The notes under the pieces were generated by a model, which was not told where the DNA came from, did not search any database, and worked only from the letters and a program-made list of their open reading frames with translations. Source: SCGC-AG-212-J23 sp036406675 (GTDB lineage Bacteria; Pseudomonadota; Gammaproteobacteria; Burkholderiales; SG8-39). From it: a DNA stretch of 64,000 nucleotides. Made by a program: the position numbers and the translations under genes. The stretch lies in NCBI GenBank assembly GCA_036406675.1, contig DASXAO010000166.1, forward strand, positions 3,735 to 67,734, in the 5' to 3' direction. Below, one piece after another: positions 54,425 to 63,272 of the stretch; the stretch's first letter is position 1, and every line of letters begins with the position of its first letter.

Positions 54425-55218
54425 GCGGCCTGCCCGCGGACGCGCTCGGTCTCACCGCGCTCGTGTTCCTGCTCGGCCTGCGCCACGGCCTGGACCCCGA
54501 TCACCTGGTGGCGATCGACGGCCTAACGCGCGCCGGCGCGCGCGAAGGCGCCCGGCGCTGGTGCGGCCTCTATTTCTCGCTCGGGCACGGCGTGGTGATC
54601 ACGCTCGTGGGTCTCGCGGTCGCGCTCGCCGCCACCGAATGGCAGGCGCCGGCCTGGCTGCGAACGCTCGGAACCGTCATCTCGGTCGGCGTGCTCCTCG
54701 TGCTGGGGCTCGCCAACCTCGCCATGGCGTGGCGCACGCCCGCCGAGCGGCCGGTCCCGCTCGTGGGCCTGCGCGGCCACTGGCTCGCCGGCCACGCTTC
54801 CCGCGCCAGCCACCCGGCATTCGTCGCCGCGATCGGCGCGGCGTTCGCGCTGTCCTTCGACACGATCAGCCACGCGCTCGCTTTTTCGGTCACGGGCGCC
54901 GCGCTCGCCGGAGGGCTCTTCGCCACGCTGCTCGGCCTCGTCTTCACGCTCGGCATGGCCCTGGTCGACGGCCTGAACGGCCTGTGGGTCGCGAAAGTGC
55001 GCGGCTCGCGGGCCTTGAGCGTTTCGATCGCCTGCCTGTGCCTCGGCGTGGCCCTGACTGCCGCGGCCGAGATCGAGCTTGCGCAGCCGATGCTCGCGCT
55101 CGCCAGCGTGGTGGTCGTCGCCGCGGCCTATCTGCTAGCATCGCGCTCCACTGCGCGTTCCACATACGGGGACGCCCATTCTCCATATGGAACAGCGGGA
55201 ACAGACGAGAAACGCTAG
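54421..55218 (+). CDS. HoxN/NixA-like nickel/cobalt-type transporter
   Basis: 265-residue membrane protein with about seven hydrophobic helices. The metal-recognition motif is RHGLDPDHLVAIDGLTR in helix 2, corresponding to the family's H-x4-DH signature. FSLGHGVVITLVGL and FALSFDTISHALAFSVTG match the other conserved segments. It probably imports Ni2+ or Co2+. The ATG overlaps the binding-protein stop (ATGA). The 3' end overlaps the IclR start by 32 bases. Confidence 0.78.
   Translation: MSGLPADALGLTALVFLLGLRHGLDPDHLVAIDGLTRAGAREGARRWCGLYFSLGHGVVITLVGLAVALAATEWQAPAWLRTLGTVISVGVLLVLGLANLAMAWRTPAERPVPLVGLRGHWLAGHASRASHPAFVAAIGAAFALSFDTISHALAFSVTGAALAGGLFATLLGLVFTLGMALVDGLNGLWVAKVRGSRALSVSIACLCLGVALTAAAEIELAQPMLALASVVVVAAAYLLASRSTARSTYGDAHSPYGTAGTDEKR
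55157..55195. promoter_or_regulatory. Candidate IclR autoregulatory operator
   Basis: TTCC-ACATACG-GGGA (55158-55172) and the perfect palindrome TCCATATGGA (55182-55191) lie directly before and across the IclR start codon at 55187. The first matches the TTCC-N7-GGAA element at 53381. IclR-family regulators often bind such sites near their own start. Confidence 0.45.
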
Positions 55219-56005
55219 GCCGGCCAAGGCGCGGCTCTCCTCGGTCGCGAACTCCATCCGCCTGCTCACCTCGTTCTCCGGCGAAGAGGACGAGCTCGGC
55301 ATCACCACGCTCGCGACGCGCCTGCGCCTCGCGAAGAGCACCGTGCACCGCCTCGCGGCCACGCTGACCGCCTCCGGCTTCCTCGAGCAGAACCGCGACA
55401 GCGGGAAATACCGCCTCGGCATGGCCCTCTTCGAGCTCGGCGCCCTCGTGCGCCGGCGCATGGACGTGGCGAACGAGGGCCGTCCGAAGCTGCGCGAGCT
55501 GCTGGAGAAAACCGGCGAGACGGTCCAGATGGGGGTGGTCGACCATCTCAGCGTGCTGTACGTCTACGAGATGGAGAGCCCGCACGCCATTCGCATGGCG
55601 GCGGCCGTCGGCGGCCGCGCGCCGTTCCACTGCACCGCGGTGGGCAAGGTGCTGCTCGCGTACCAGCCGGAGGATTTCGTCGAGCGCGTGCTGCAGGCCG
55701 GCCTCGCCGCCTACACGCCGAAGACGCTGGTCAAGCGCGAAGCGATCCTGAGCATGCTGTCCGAGGTGCGTTCCCGCGAGCACGCCGTGGACGACGAGGA
55801 GAGCGAGGCAGGCCTGCGCGCCATCGCCGCGCCGATCCGCAACCATAACGGCGCGGTCATCGCCGCGGTCGGCGTGGCCGCGCCGGTGCAGCGCATGAAC
55901 CGGCGCGCCATGCAGACCTGCGTGCCGACGGTAATCGCCACCGCCAACGCGGTTTCGGGGCGGCTGGGCTATTTGCCGCCTAGAGCCAGGGCGCCGGGCG
56001 GTTGA
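55187..56005 (+). CDS. IclR-family transcriptional regulator
   Basis: 272 residues. The N-terminal winged helix-turn-helix (SIRLLTSFSGEEDELGITTLATRLRLAKSTVHRL) is followed by the IclR effector-binding domain (about 95-260: RPKLRELLEKTGETVQMGVV, GGRAPFHCTAVGKVLLAY, DDEESEAGLRAIAAPI). It probably controls the surrounding transport and catabolic genes. It sits inside the operon between the transporter and the EutA-like gene. The stop overlaps the next start (TTGA). Confidence 0.9.
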   Translation: MEQREQTRNARPAKARLSSVANSIRLLTSFSGEEDELGITTLATRLRLAKSTVHRLAATLTASGFLEQNRDSGKYRLGMALFELGALVRRRMDVANEGRPKLRELLEKTGETVQMGVVDHLSVLYVYEMESPHAIRMAAAVGGRAPFHCTAVGKVLLAYQPEDFVERVLQAGLAAYTPKTLVKREAILSMLSEVRSREHAVDDEESEAGLRAIAAPIRNHNGAVIAAVGVAAPVQRMNRRAMQTCVPTVIATANAVSGRLGYLPPRARAPGG

Positions 56006-57585
56006 CCCAGCCCAGGCACACGCTGCAGGACCACCTGTACGGCGCCGATTCCGAGCACCGTCACGACGAGGATTCGGACCACGACCACGACCACGATCAC
56101 GACCACGACGCGGCGGCCGGCCCCCTCGAGGCGAACCCGCTCTGGGTCCACGACAACATCGCGTTGACCAGCGTCGGCATCGACATCGGCTCCGCCGGCA
56201 CGCAGGTGATCTTCTCCCGGTTGCACATGCGGCGCCTCGGCGAGGACCTGCAGAGCCGCTATTTCGTCGTCAACCGGGAGACGCTCTACCAGTCGCCGGT
56301 CGCGCTCACGCCGTACCTCGACGAGAGCCGCATCGACGAGCGCGCGGTCGGTACGATCATCGACGCGGCCTACGCCGGCGCTGGGCTGCATCCGGACAAC
56401 GTCGACACCGGCTCGGTGATCCTCACCGGCGAAGCGCTGCGGCGCGAGAACGCGCAGGCGATCGGCGAGCTCCTCGCCGAGCTCGGCGGCGAGTTCGTCT
56501 GCGCCGCCGCCGGGCACCACATGGAGGCGATGCTCGCCGCGTACGGCTCGGGCGCGGCCCGGGCGTCGCACCAGCGCGAGGCCCGCATCCTCAACATCGA
56601 CATCGGCGGCGGCACCACCAAGCTCGCGCTGCTCGAGCGCGGCGCCGTCGCGGCGACGGCCGCCGTCCACATCGGCGGCCGGCTGATCGTGGTCGAGCAA
56701 ACGGGCCGGATCACGCGGCTCGACCCCGCGGGCGCGACCCTGGCGCGGCTCGCCGGCTTCGAGTGGACGCTCGGTCAACGGGTGAAGCCGGAAGAGCTCG
56801 ACCACCTCGGCGAATGGATGGCCGAAGCGCTTTGCAAATCCATCCTGCACGGAGCGAACCGCAGCCTGTATCTGACCGAGCCGCTGCCCCACCTGGAAGG
56901 AATCCAAGGCGTGATGTTCTCGGGCGGCGTGGGGGAGTACGTCTACGGCAACGAGGAGAGGGACTTCGGCGACCTCGGCAAGCGCCTGGGGCTCGCGCTG
57001 CGCAGGCGCCTCGACGCGGGAATGCTACCGTGGCCGCTCCTTCCCGCGGGCGAATGCATCCGCGCCACCGCGTTCGGCGCCTCCGAATACAGCGTGCAGC
57101 TCTCCGGCAACACGGTGTACGTGTCGCAGCCAGGAGAGCTCCTTCCGCGCAAGAACCTGCAGGTGCTGCAGCCGCCGGTCGCGCTCGATGAAGAAATAGA
57201 GCCCGAAAACGTGGCCGAAGCAATCCGCAAGCACCTGGAGGACTTCGACGTGAACGAAGGCGAGAGCGAATTCGCGCTCGCCTTCGGCTGGTCCGGAGCG
57301 CCGTCGTACGAGCGCCTCTCCGCGTTCGCGCGCGGGCTCACCCTGGCGCTCGCGCGGAGCATCGAGCGCGGCCGGCCGCTCTACCTCATCCTCGACGGCG
57401 ACGTCGCGCAGACCGTGGGTGCGATCCTCAAGGAGGACTGGGCAATCGCCTCGGAGGTGCTGGTGCTCGACGGCATCACGCTGCGCGACTTCGACTACGT
57501 CGATCTCGGCCGCATCCGCATGCCATCGTGCACGGTGCCGGTAACGATCAAGTCGCTCGTGTTCAGCGAGGACCCGCGGGGGTAG
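56002..57585 (+). CDS. EutA-like reactivating-factor protein with His/Asp-rich N-terminus
   Basis: 527 residues of the EutA family, actin/Hsp70-fold ATPases that reactivate adenosylcobalamin-dependent ethanolamine ammonia-lyase. Phosphate-binding motifs are SVGIDIGSAGTQVIFSRL and LNIDIGGGTTKLALLERG; GVMFSGGVGEYVYG is the later adenosine-side motif. Before the core (residues about 18-37) is an alternating His/Asp tract (EHRHDEDSDHDHDHDHDHD), likely metal-binding. The TTG start overlaps the IclR stop. No eutB or eutC gene is in the window, so its partner enzyme is unknown. The upstream Ni/Co-type transporter fits a cobalt or metal-handling link. Confidence 0.85.
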   Translation: MTQPRHTLQDHLYGADSEHRHDEDSDHDHDHDHDHDAAAGPLEANPLWVHDNIALTSVGIDIGSAGTQVIFSRLHMRRLGEDLQSRYFVVNRETLYQSPVALTPYLDESRIDERAVGTIIDAAYAGAGLHPDNVDTGSVILTGEALRRENAQAIGELLAELGGEFVCAAAGHHMEAMLAAYGSGAARASHQREARILNIDIGGGTTKLALLERGAVAATAAVHIGGRLIVVEQTGRITRLDPAGATLARLAGFEWTLGQRVKPEELDHLGEWMAEALCKSILHGANRSLYLTEPLPHLEGIQGVMFSGGVGEYVYGNEERDFGDLGKRLGLALRRRLDAGMLPWPLLPAGECIRATAFGASEYSVQLSGNTVYVSQPGELLPRKNLQVLQPPVALDEEIEPENVAEAIRKHLEDFDVNEGESEFALAFGWSGAPSYERLSAFARGLTLALARSIERGRPLYLILDGDVAQTVGAILKEDWAIASEVLVLDGITLRDFDYVDLGRIRMPSCTVPVTIKSLVFSEDPRG

Positions 57586-57711
57586 AAGCAGGACGGGGAG
57601 GAGGTGCCGCTTTCCAGTTCCTCGGCATGAAGCGGCAGTAGAATCAGCGCGGTTCCAAAAAAGCAGACCAGCGTTCGCAATGCAGGAACGCGTCACGAAC
57701 GAGGAGGACGG

Positions 57712-59454
57712 TTGGAGGCAGCAAGCGGGTCGCGGCTCGCGCGAATCGGCGCGTTCGGGTCGCCGCGCCTGGATTTCAAGTGGGTGATCATCGGCGCGTG
57801 CGTCGCGCTCACGCTGTACCTCGGCGTGGTGCCGCTCGCGTTCCTGCTGTGGCAGAGCTTCTTCACGCCGCAGAGCGCCGCCAAGGCCGCGCAATTCACG
57901 CTCGGCAACTACCGCGACGCCTATGCGTCGGAGGAGACCTGGCTCCTTTTCTGGAGCTCGATCAAGTTCGCCGCCGGGGCGTCGCTGCTCGCTTTCGCGC
58001 TGGGGACGCTGCTCGCCTGGATGAACGAGCGCACCAACACGCCGTTCAAGTCGCTGTTCTTCGCGCTCTCGATCATCCCGCTCATCATCCCGGGAATCCT
58101 GTTCACGGTGGCCTGGATCCTGCTCGGCAGCCCGAAGATCGGCCTCGTCAACCTCGCGCTGCAGAAGCTCTTCGATACCGACGCGGTGTTCGTCAACGTG
58201 TACTCGCTCGGCGGGATGATCTGGGTCGACGCGCTGCACTATTCTCCGATGGCGTTCCTGCTGATGACCGCCGCGTTCCGCTCGATGGACCCGGCGCTGG
58301 AGGAGTCGGCGGTCATGAGCGGCGCGGGCATGCTCCAGGTCGTGAGAAGGGTGACTTTGCCGCTGGTGTGGCCGGCGATCTTCGCCACGCTCCTCATCCT
58401 CTTCGTGCGGGCGATCGAATCCTTCGAGGTGCCCGCGCTCCTCGGCCTGCCGGTCGGCATCGAGGTGTTCACCTCGGCGATCTACCAGGCGGTGCACCGC
58501 TATCCGAGCCAGGTCGGCCTCGCCTCGGCGTACGCCGTGACGCTCCTCGTCATCACCACGGTCGGGGTGTACTTCCAGTCGCGGCTCTCGACCCGCGGCA
58601 GCCGCTACGCCACGATGACCGGCAAGGGTTTCCGCCCGCGGCTCATCGACCTCGGCAACTGGCGCTACCTCACGGTGGCGATCTTCCTCGCGTACTTCTT
58701 CCTGATCGTGGTGCTGCCCTTCGCGGTGCTGCTTTGGTCCTCGTTCCAGAAGTTCTACTCGGTGCCCTCGATGGAGGCACTCTCGCGCCTCACCCTCGAG
58801 CCTTACCGCACCATCCTCGGCTATCCGAGCCTCATGCGCTCGGTGTGGAACAGCCTGCTGCTCGCGGTCACCACCGCCACGCTGGTCATGCTGGTGAGCG
58901 CGGTGATCTGCTGGATCGTGGTCAAGACGAGGCTGCGGGGGCGCTGGCTGCTCGACAACATCGCCTCGCTGCCGATGGTGTTTCCGGGCATCGTGCTAGG
59001 CCTCGCGATCATGATCCTCTACCTGTACCTCCCGATCGGCGTCTACGGCACGATCTGGATCATGCTCATCGCCTACGTGACGCGTTTCATGCCCTACGGG
59101 CTGCGCTACAACACCACCTCGATGCTCCAGATCCACAAGGAGCTGGAGGAGTCGGCGGCGATGAGCGGCGCCTCCTGGAGCACCACGTTCCGCCGCATCG
59201 TGCTGCCGCTGCTCAAGCCGGGGCTGGTCGCGGGCTGGATCTACATCGTCATCGTCTCGATCCGCGAGCTGTCGAGCTCGATCCTGCTCTACAGCCCCGA
59301 TACCGAGGTGCTCTCGATCCTCATATGGGAGCTGTGGGAGAACGGCCAGTACGTCGAGCTCTCGGCGCTCGGCGTGATGTTCATACTGGGCCTCTTCGCG
59401 CTGGTGCTTCTCGCGCAGCTCATCGGCCGCCGGTTCGGCATCAGGGAAGCCTGA
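57712..59454 (+). CDS. Two-domain ABC transporter permease (FbpB/AfuB type)
   Basis: 580 residues with about 12 membrane helices in two homologous halves, each ending with an EAA loop contacting the ATPase: EESAVMSGAGMLQVVRRVTLPLVWPAI and EESAAMSGASWSTTFRRIVLPLLKPGL. This is the fused permease arrangement of iron and 2-aminoethylphosphonate transporters. The start is TTG at 57712 after GAGGAGG; the ATG at 57680 is in another frame. It works with the ATPase immediately downstream and probably with the receptor at 53447. Confidence 0.88.
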   Translation: MEAASGSRLARIGAFGSPRLDFKWVIIGACVALTLYLGVVPLAFLLWQSFFTPQSAAKAAQFTLGNYRDAYASEETWLLFWSSIKFAAGASLLAFALGTLLAWMNERTNTPFKSLFFALSIIPLIIPGILFTVAWILLGSPKIGLVNLALQKLFDTDAVFVNVYSLGGMIWVDALHYSPMAFLLMTAAFRSMDPALEESAVMSGAGMLQVVRRVTLPLVWPAIFATLLILFVRAIESFEVPALLGLPVGIEVFTSAIYQAVHRYPSQVGLASAYAVTLLVITTVGVYFQSRLSTRGSRYATMTGKGFRPRLIDLGNWRYLTVAIFLAYFFLIVVLPFAVLLWSSFQKFYSVPSMEALSRLTLEPYRTILGYPSLMRSVWNSLLLAVTTATLVMLVSAVICWIVVKTRLRGRWLLDNIASLPMVFPGIVLGLAIMILYLYLPIGVYGTIWIMLIAYVTRFMPYGLRYNTTSMLQIHKELEESAAMSGASWSTTFRRIVLPLLKPGLVAGWIYIVIVSIRELSSSILLYSPDTEVLSILIWELWENGQYVELSALGVMFILGLFALVLLAQLIGRRFGIREA

Positions 59455-59455
59455 G

Positions 59456-60562
59456 GTGCTGAGCGTCCGCGGCCTTTGCACCGAATACGCCGACGAGCAC
59501 GGCAAAGCCGTCCGCGCCGCGCACGACGTCAGCTTCGAGGTGCCGGCGGGGAAGCTCTTCACGCTCCTCGGCCCGAGCGGCTGCGGCAAGACCACCACGC
59601 TGCGCTCGATCGCCGGGCTGGAGCGGCCGCGCTCGGGCGAGATCGTCGTAGGAAGGCAGACCATTTTTTCTTCAAAAAGCGGCATATTCGTGCCGCCCAA
59701 CCGGCGCGGCCTCGGCATGGTGTTCCAGTCCTACGCCATCTGGCCGCACATGACGGTATTCGAGAATGCCGCGTTCCCGCTCCAAGTGTCCAAATCAAGA
59801 AAAACAAGAAAGGAAATCGAAGCCACGGTGCTGCGCGTCCTCAAGGTGGTGGCGCTGGAGGAAATGGCGGAGCGCGAGGCCACCAAGCTCTCGGGCGGCC
59901 AGCAACAGCGCCTCGCGCTCGCGCGCGCCCTGGTGATGGAGCCGCCGCTCCTGCTCCTCGACGAGCCGCTCTCCAACCTCGACGCGAAGCTGCGCGAGCG
60001 CATGCGCTTCGAGCTGAAGCGCCTGCAGCGCGAGCTCGGCATCACCACCGTCTACGTCACCCACGACCAGAGCGAGGCCCTGGCGCTGTCGCACTCGATC
60101 GCGGTCATGGACCGCGGCCAGATCCGGCAGACCGGCGCGCCGCGCGAGATCTACGAGCGGCCGGCGAACCAGTTCGTCGCCGATTTCATCGGCACGACCA
60201 ACTTTCTGCGCGCCACCGTCAACGCAGCCGCCGGCGCGTCCGGGTTGCACCGAGTGGCCTCGGAGGTCGGCGACCTGGTGGTCAGGGCGGGCGACGCCCT
60301 GGAACCGGGAGCGAAGGTGGTGATCTCGGTTCGACCGGAGGATATCTACCTGAGCGAGGCGCGCCCGCAGGGCGACAACGTGCTGCTGGGTACCGTCGAT
60401 ACGAAAGTGTTCCTCGGCGAGTCGGTGGATTTCCGCGTCAGGGTAGGCGAGCGGGTGCTGCAGTCGCGCGCCCATCCGTCGCTCGGCACGAGGGTCGGGC
60501 AGCCGATCCACCTTTCGCTCGACCCGGAGAAATGCGTGGCATTGAAGGAAACCGCCGAATGA
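59456..60562 (+). CDS. ABC transporter ATP-binding protein (FbpC/PotA type)
   Basis: 368 residues. Walker A GPSGCGKTT, signature LSGGQQQRLALARALV, Walker B LLLLDEPLSNLD and switch His YVTHDQSEAL are intact, followed by a C-terminal TOBE-like domain (about 285-365). Two AT-rich patches (near 59660-59690 and 59790-59820) stand out in the GC-rich gene. The GTG start lies 1 base after the permease stop. The stop overlaps the ThDP-enzyme start (ATGA). Confidence 0.9.
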   Translation: MLSVRGLCTEYADEHGKAVRAAHDVSFEVPAGKLFTLLGPSGCGKTTTLRSIAGLERPRSGEIVVGRQTIFSSKSGIFVPPNRRGLGMVFQSYAIWPHMTVFENAAFPLQVSKSRKTRKEIEATVLRVLKVVALEEMAEREATKLSGGQQQRLALARALVMEPPLLLLDEPLSNLDAKLRERMRFELKRLQRELGITTVYVTHDQSEALALSHSIAVMDRGQIRQTGAPREIYERPANQFVADFIGTTNFLRATVNAAAGASGLHRVASEVGDLVVRAGDALEPGAKVVISVRPEDIYLSEARPQGDNVLLGTVDTKVFLGESVDFRVRVGERVLQSRAHPSLGTRVGQPIHLSLDPEKCVALKETAE

Positions 60563-62283
60563 CCGAGCGGAAGACACCGCGGCGCTGGAGCTCCGACGTC
60601 ATCGTCGACCTGCTGCACCGCTACGAGCTGCCGTACGCCGCGCTCAACCCGGGGGCGAGCTACCGTGGCCTGCACGATTCCCTGGTCAACTACGGCGGCA
60701 ACCGGCCGGTCATGATGCTCTGCCAGCACGAGGAGACCGCAGTCCAGATCGCGCACGGCTATGCCAAGGCGAGCGGCAAGCCGATGGTCGCGATCCTGCA
60801 CAACCTGGTCGGCCTGCTGCACGCCAACATGGCGGTCTACTACGCTTACGCCGACCGCGCGCCGGTGTTCATCATCGGCGCCACCGGCCCGATGGACGAG
60901 ACCAAGCGCCGGCCGCGCATCGACTGGATCCACACCGCGCTGGTGCAGGGCGAGGCGGTGCGCGCCTACACGAAGTGGGATTACCAGCCCACGGTCATCG
61001 GCGGGGTGCCCGAGTCGTTCGCCCGCGCCTACTCGGTGATGATGACCGAGCCGCGCGGGCCGATCTACATGTGCTACGACGCCTGGCTTCAGGAGCAGCC
61101 GCTCGAGCAGGAAGTGCCTCTCCCGCCATCGGGAGCCGCCAAGGCCCCCACCAGGATGGCGGCCGATCCGGAAGCCTTGAAGCGCGTTGCAGAAGAGCTC
61201 GTCAGGGCGAAGCGCCCGGTCATCCTCGCGGAGTTCGTCGGCCGCGAGCCCGAAGGGTTTCACGCCCTGGTCGAGCTCGCCGAGACGCTCGGCGCGCCGG
61301 TCTACGACGTGAACAGCCGGCTCAACTTCCCGAGCCGGCACCCGCTGAACCTGAGCATGGTGAAGGATGTCTTCGCCGACGCCGATCTCGTCCTGTGCCT
61401 CGACACCCGGGACTGGGAGCGCGCCACCACCCGGCTCGTGAGCGCGACACGCGAGGTGGCCTCGATCGTACCGGCCGGCGCCAGGTGGATCGACATCGGC
61501 TTCGGCGACCTGGAGATCTCGAGCTGGGCGATGGACTACCAGCGCCTGGCGCATGCGGAGCTTCGCATCCTCGCCGACACGACCGTGGCGATCCCCGCCT
61601 TGACGAATCTGATCGGGAAGGGGAGCCGACGGATCCTGCGCAAAGAGGTGGCTGAGCTGCGCGATGCCGCGCGAGCGCGCTGGGAGAAGGAGGCGAAAGA
61701 AGACTGGGACGCGAGCCCGATCACGCTGCCGCGGCTCGCCACCGAGGTGTGGGACGCGATCAAGGACGAAGACTGGGTCCTGAGCGCCAACACGCTGGAA
61801 GAATGGACGCGCAAGATCTGGGACTTCGACCGGCCCTACCGGCACCCGGGAAAATCGCTCGGTACCGCGACCCAGATCGGCATCTCTCTCGGCGTGGCGC
61901 TCGCCCACCGCGACGCCGGGCGCCTCGTCGTCGACCTGCAGCCCGACGGCGATCTCATGTTCGACGCCGGCGCGCTGTGGGTCGCGGCGAAGCACCGCAT
62001 CCCGCTCCTCGTCGTCATGTACAACAACCGCGCGTACTACAACGACTGGGAGCACCAGATCCGGATGGCCAAGCTGCGCGGCACGCCGGTCGAGCGCGCC
62101 TACATCGGCATGGACATGGACGATCCGGCGCCGGACTTCGCCACGCTTGCAAAGTCGATGGGCTGGTATGCGGAAGGGCCGATCGAGCGGCCGGGCGAGG
62201 TGCCGGCGGCCTTGCAACGCGCGATCGCGAGGGTCAAGGCCGGGCAGCCGGCGCTCCTCGACACGATCACGCAGAGACGCTAG
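60559..62283 (+). CDS. Thiamine-diphosphate-dependent enzyme (acetolactate synthase / decarboxylase type)
   Basis: 574 residues in the three-domain layout of ThDP enzymes. The N-terminal PYR domain has the catalytic Glu57 in CQHEETAVQIAHGYAKASGKP, a central domain spans about 195-350, and the C-terminal PP domain has the ThDP-Mg motif LQPDGDLMFDAGALWVAAKHRIP ... VMYNNRAYYND. Relatives include acetolactate synthase, benzoylformate and phosphonopyruvate decarboxylases; the substrate is not readable. FAD-site residues of acetolactate synthases are not obvious. It is coupled to the ABC ATPase, so it probably acts on the imported compound. Confidence 0.84.
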   Translation: MTERKTPRRWSSDVIVDLLHRYELPYAALNPGASYRGLHDSLVNYGGNRPVMMLCQHEETAVQIAHGYAKASGKPMVAILHNLVGLLHANMAVYYAYADRAPVFIIGATGPMDETKRRPRIDWIHTALVQGEAVRAYTKWDYQPTVIGGVPESFARAYSVMMTEPRGPIYMCYDAWLQEQPLEQEVPLPPSGAAKAPTRMAADPEALKRVAEELVRAKRPVILAEFVGREPEGFHALVELAETLGAPVYDVNSRLNFPSRHPLNLSMVKDVFADADLVLCLDTRDWERATTRLVSATREVASIVPAGARWIDIGFGDLEISSWAMDYQRLAHAELRILADTTVAIPALTNLIGKGSRRILRKEVAELRDAARARWEKEAKEDWDASPITLPRLATEVWDAIKDEDWVLSANTLEEWTRKIWDFDRPYRHPGKSLGTATQIGISLGVALAHRDAGRLVVDLQPDGDLMFDAGALWVAAKHRIPLLVVMYNNRAYYNDWEHQIRMAKLRGTPVERAYIGMDMDDPAPDFATLAKSMGWYAEGPIERPGEVPAALQRAIARVKAGQPALLDTITQRR

Positions 62284-62287
62284 CCCG

Positions 62288-63100
62288 ATGAGCCAGACCG
62301 TTGGTGTTATCGGGGCGGGCCGGATGGGCCTGCCGCTCATCGGGCATCTCGCGCGAAAGGGCTTCCGCAGCTTCGCAACCGATCTCGACGCTTCGAAGAG
62401 GATCAGGGTGGAGGAGCGCGGTGCCGCCTGGTCGGCGAACGCCGCAGAGCTCGCAGCGTCGTGCGACGTGGTGCTGGTGTGCGTGGGCTTCGACCGCGAA
62501 GTGCGCGCCTTGCTGGAGGATCCCGAGCTCGCGTCGGCGGCGCGACCCGGCGCCATCTACGCGGTGCTCAGCACGGTGCACCCCAAGACGGTCCAGGCGC
62601 TGGCGGCGGGGTGCGCGGGGAAAAATCTCTGCGTGGTCGACGCGACCATGTGCCGCGGCGGAAGCGCGGCGGACGCGGGGACGCTCCTCAGCTTCGTCGG
62701 CGGCGAAGCCGCCGTGGTCGAGCGCCTGCGCCCGGTGCTCGCCGCTTTCTCGAGCGACATCGTGCACACCGGCGGCGTCGGCAGCGCGCAGGTTGCAAAG
62801 GCGGTGAACAATCTGATCATGTGGGCCTGCCTCGTGGCGGACCACGAAGGCCTCGCGCTCGCGCAGCGCTACGGAATCGACGCCGAGAAGCTGCGCCAGG
62901 CGCTCCTCATGAGCAGCGCGGCGAACAACGCGCTCGCCAACTGGGGAATGCAGACCATGGCCTGGGCGGAGGACGACATGGCGATCGTCGCCGAGATGGC
63001 GGCGGACTGCGCCATCGCGCTGCCACAGGCCGAGGTCACCCGCGAGCTCTGCCGCGTCCTCAAGCCGAGGCGCTACAAGCTCGAAGCGTACGGTCGCTGA
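62288..63100 (+). CDS. 3-hydroxyisobutyrate dehydrogenase-family NAD(P)-dependent oxidoreductase
   Basis: 270 residues. The Rossmann motif VGVIGAGRMGLPLIGHLARKGF lies at the N-terminus, the substrate-region motif is VDATMCRGGSAADAGTLLSFVGG, and the catalytic Lys is in VAKAVNNLIMWACLVADHEGLALA. The family reduces or oxidises beta-hydroxyacids or related semialdehydes. It begins 4 bases after the ThDP-enzyme stop, so it is the last gene of the locus and probably reduces or oxidises that enzyme's product. Confidence 0.87.
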   Translation: MSQTVGVIGAGRMGLPLIGHLARKGFRSFATDLDASKRIRVEERGAAWSANAAELAASCDVVLVCVGFDREVRALLEDPELASAARPGAIYAVLSTVHPKTVQALAAGCAGKNLCVVDATMCRGGSAADAGTLLSFVGGEAAVVERLRPVLAAFSSDIVHTGGVGSAQVAKAVNNLIMWACLVADHEGLALAQRYGIDAEKLRQALLMSSAANNALANWGMQTMAWAEDDMAIVAEMAADCAIALPQAEVTRELCRVLKPRRYKLEAYGR

Positions 63101-63121
63101 CGCAAGCCGCCGGTCGCAGCG

Positions 63122-63138
63122 TTGACGCGCCGCGTCAA
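63122..63138. repeat. Perfect 8-1-8 inverted repeat upstream of the porin gene
   Basis: TTGACGCG-C-CGCGTCAA, 22 bases after the dehydrogenase stop and about 135 bases before the porin start. No T-run follows, so it fits an operator better than an intrinsic terminator. A TTGACA (63173-63178) lies between it and the porin gene, without a good -10 partner. Confidence 0.55.
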
Positions 63139-63272
63139 TGTTGCGAGAACGACACACTCGGGCCTTTCATTGTTGACAGCTACGCACGCTGACTTGTAGC
63201 TTGCGCCCGAGTCGTTCGTGTGGAAGCTCGTTGTTCCACATAAAGAAACAGCAATAAGGGAGGAGCGGGGGA

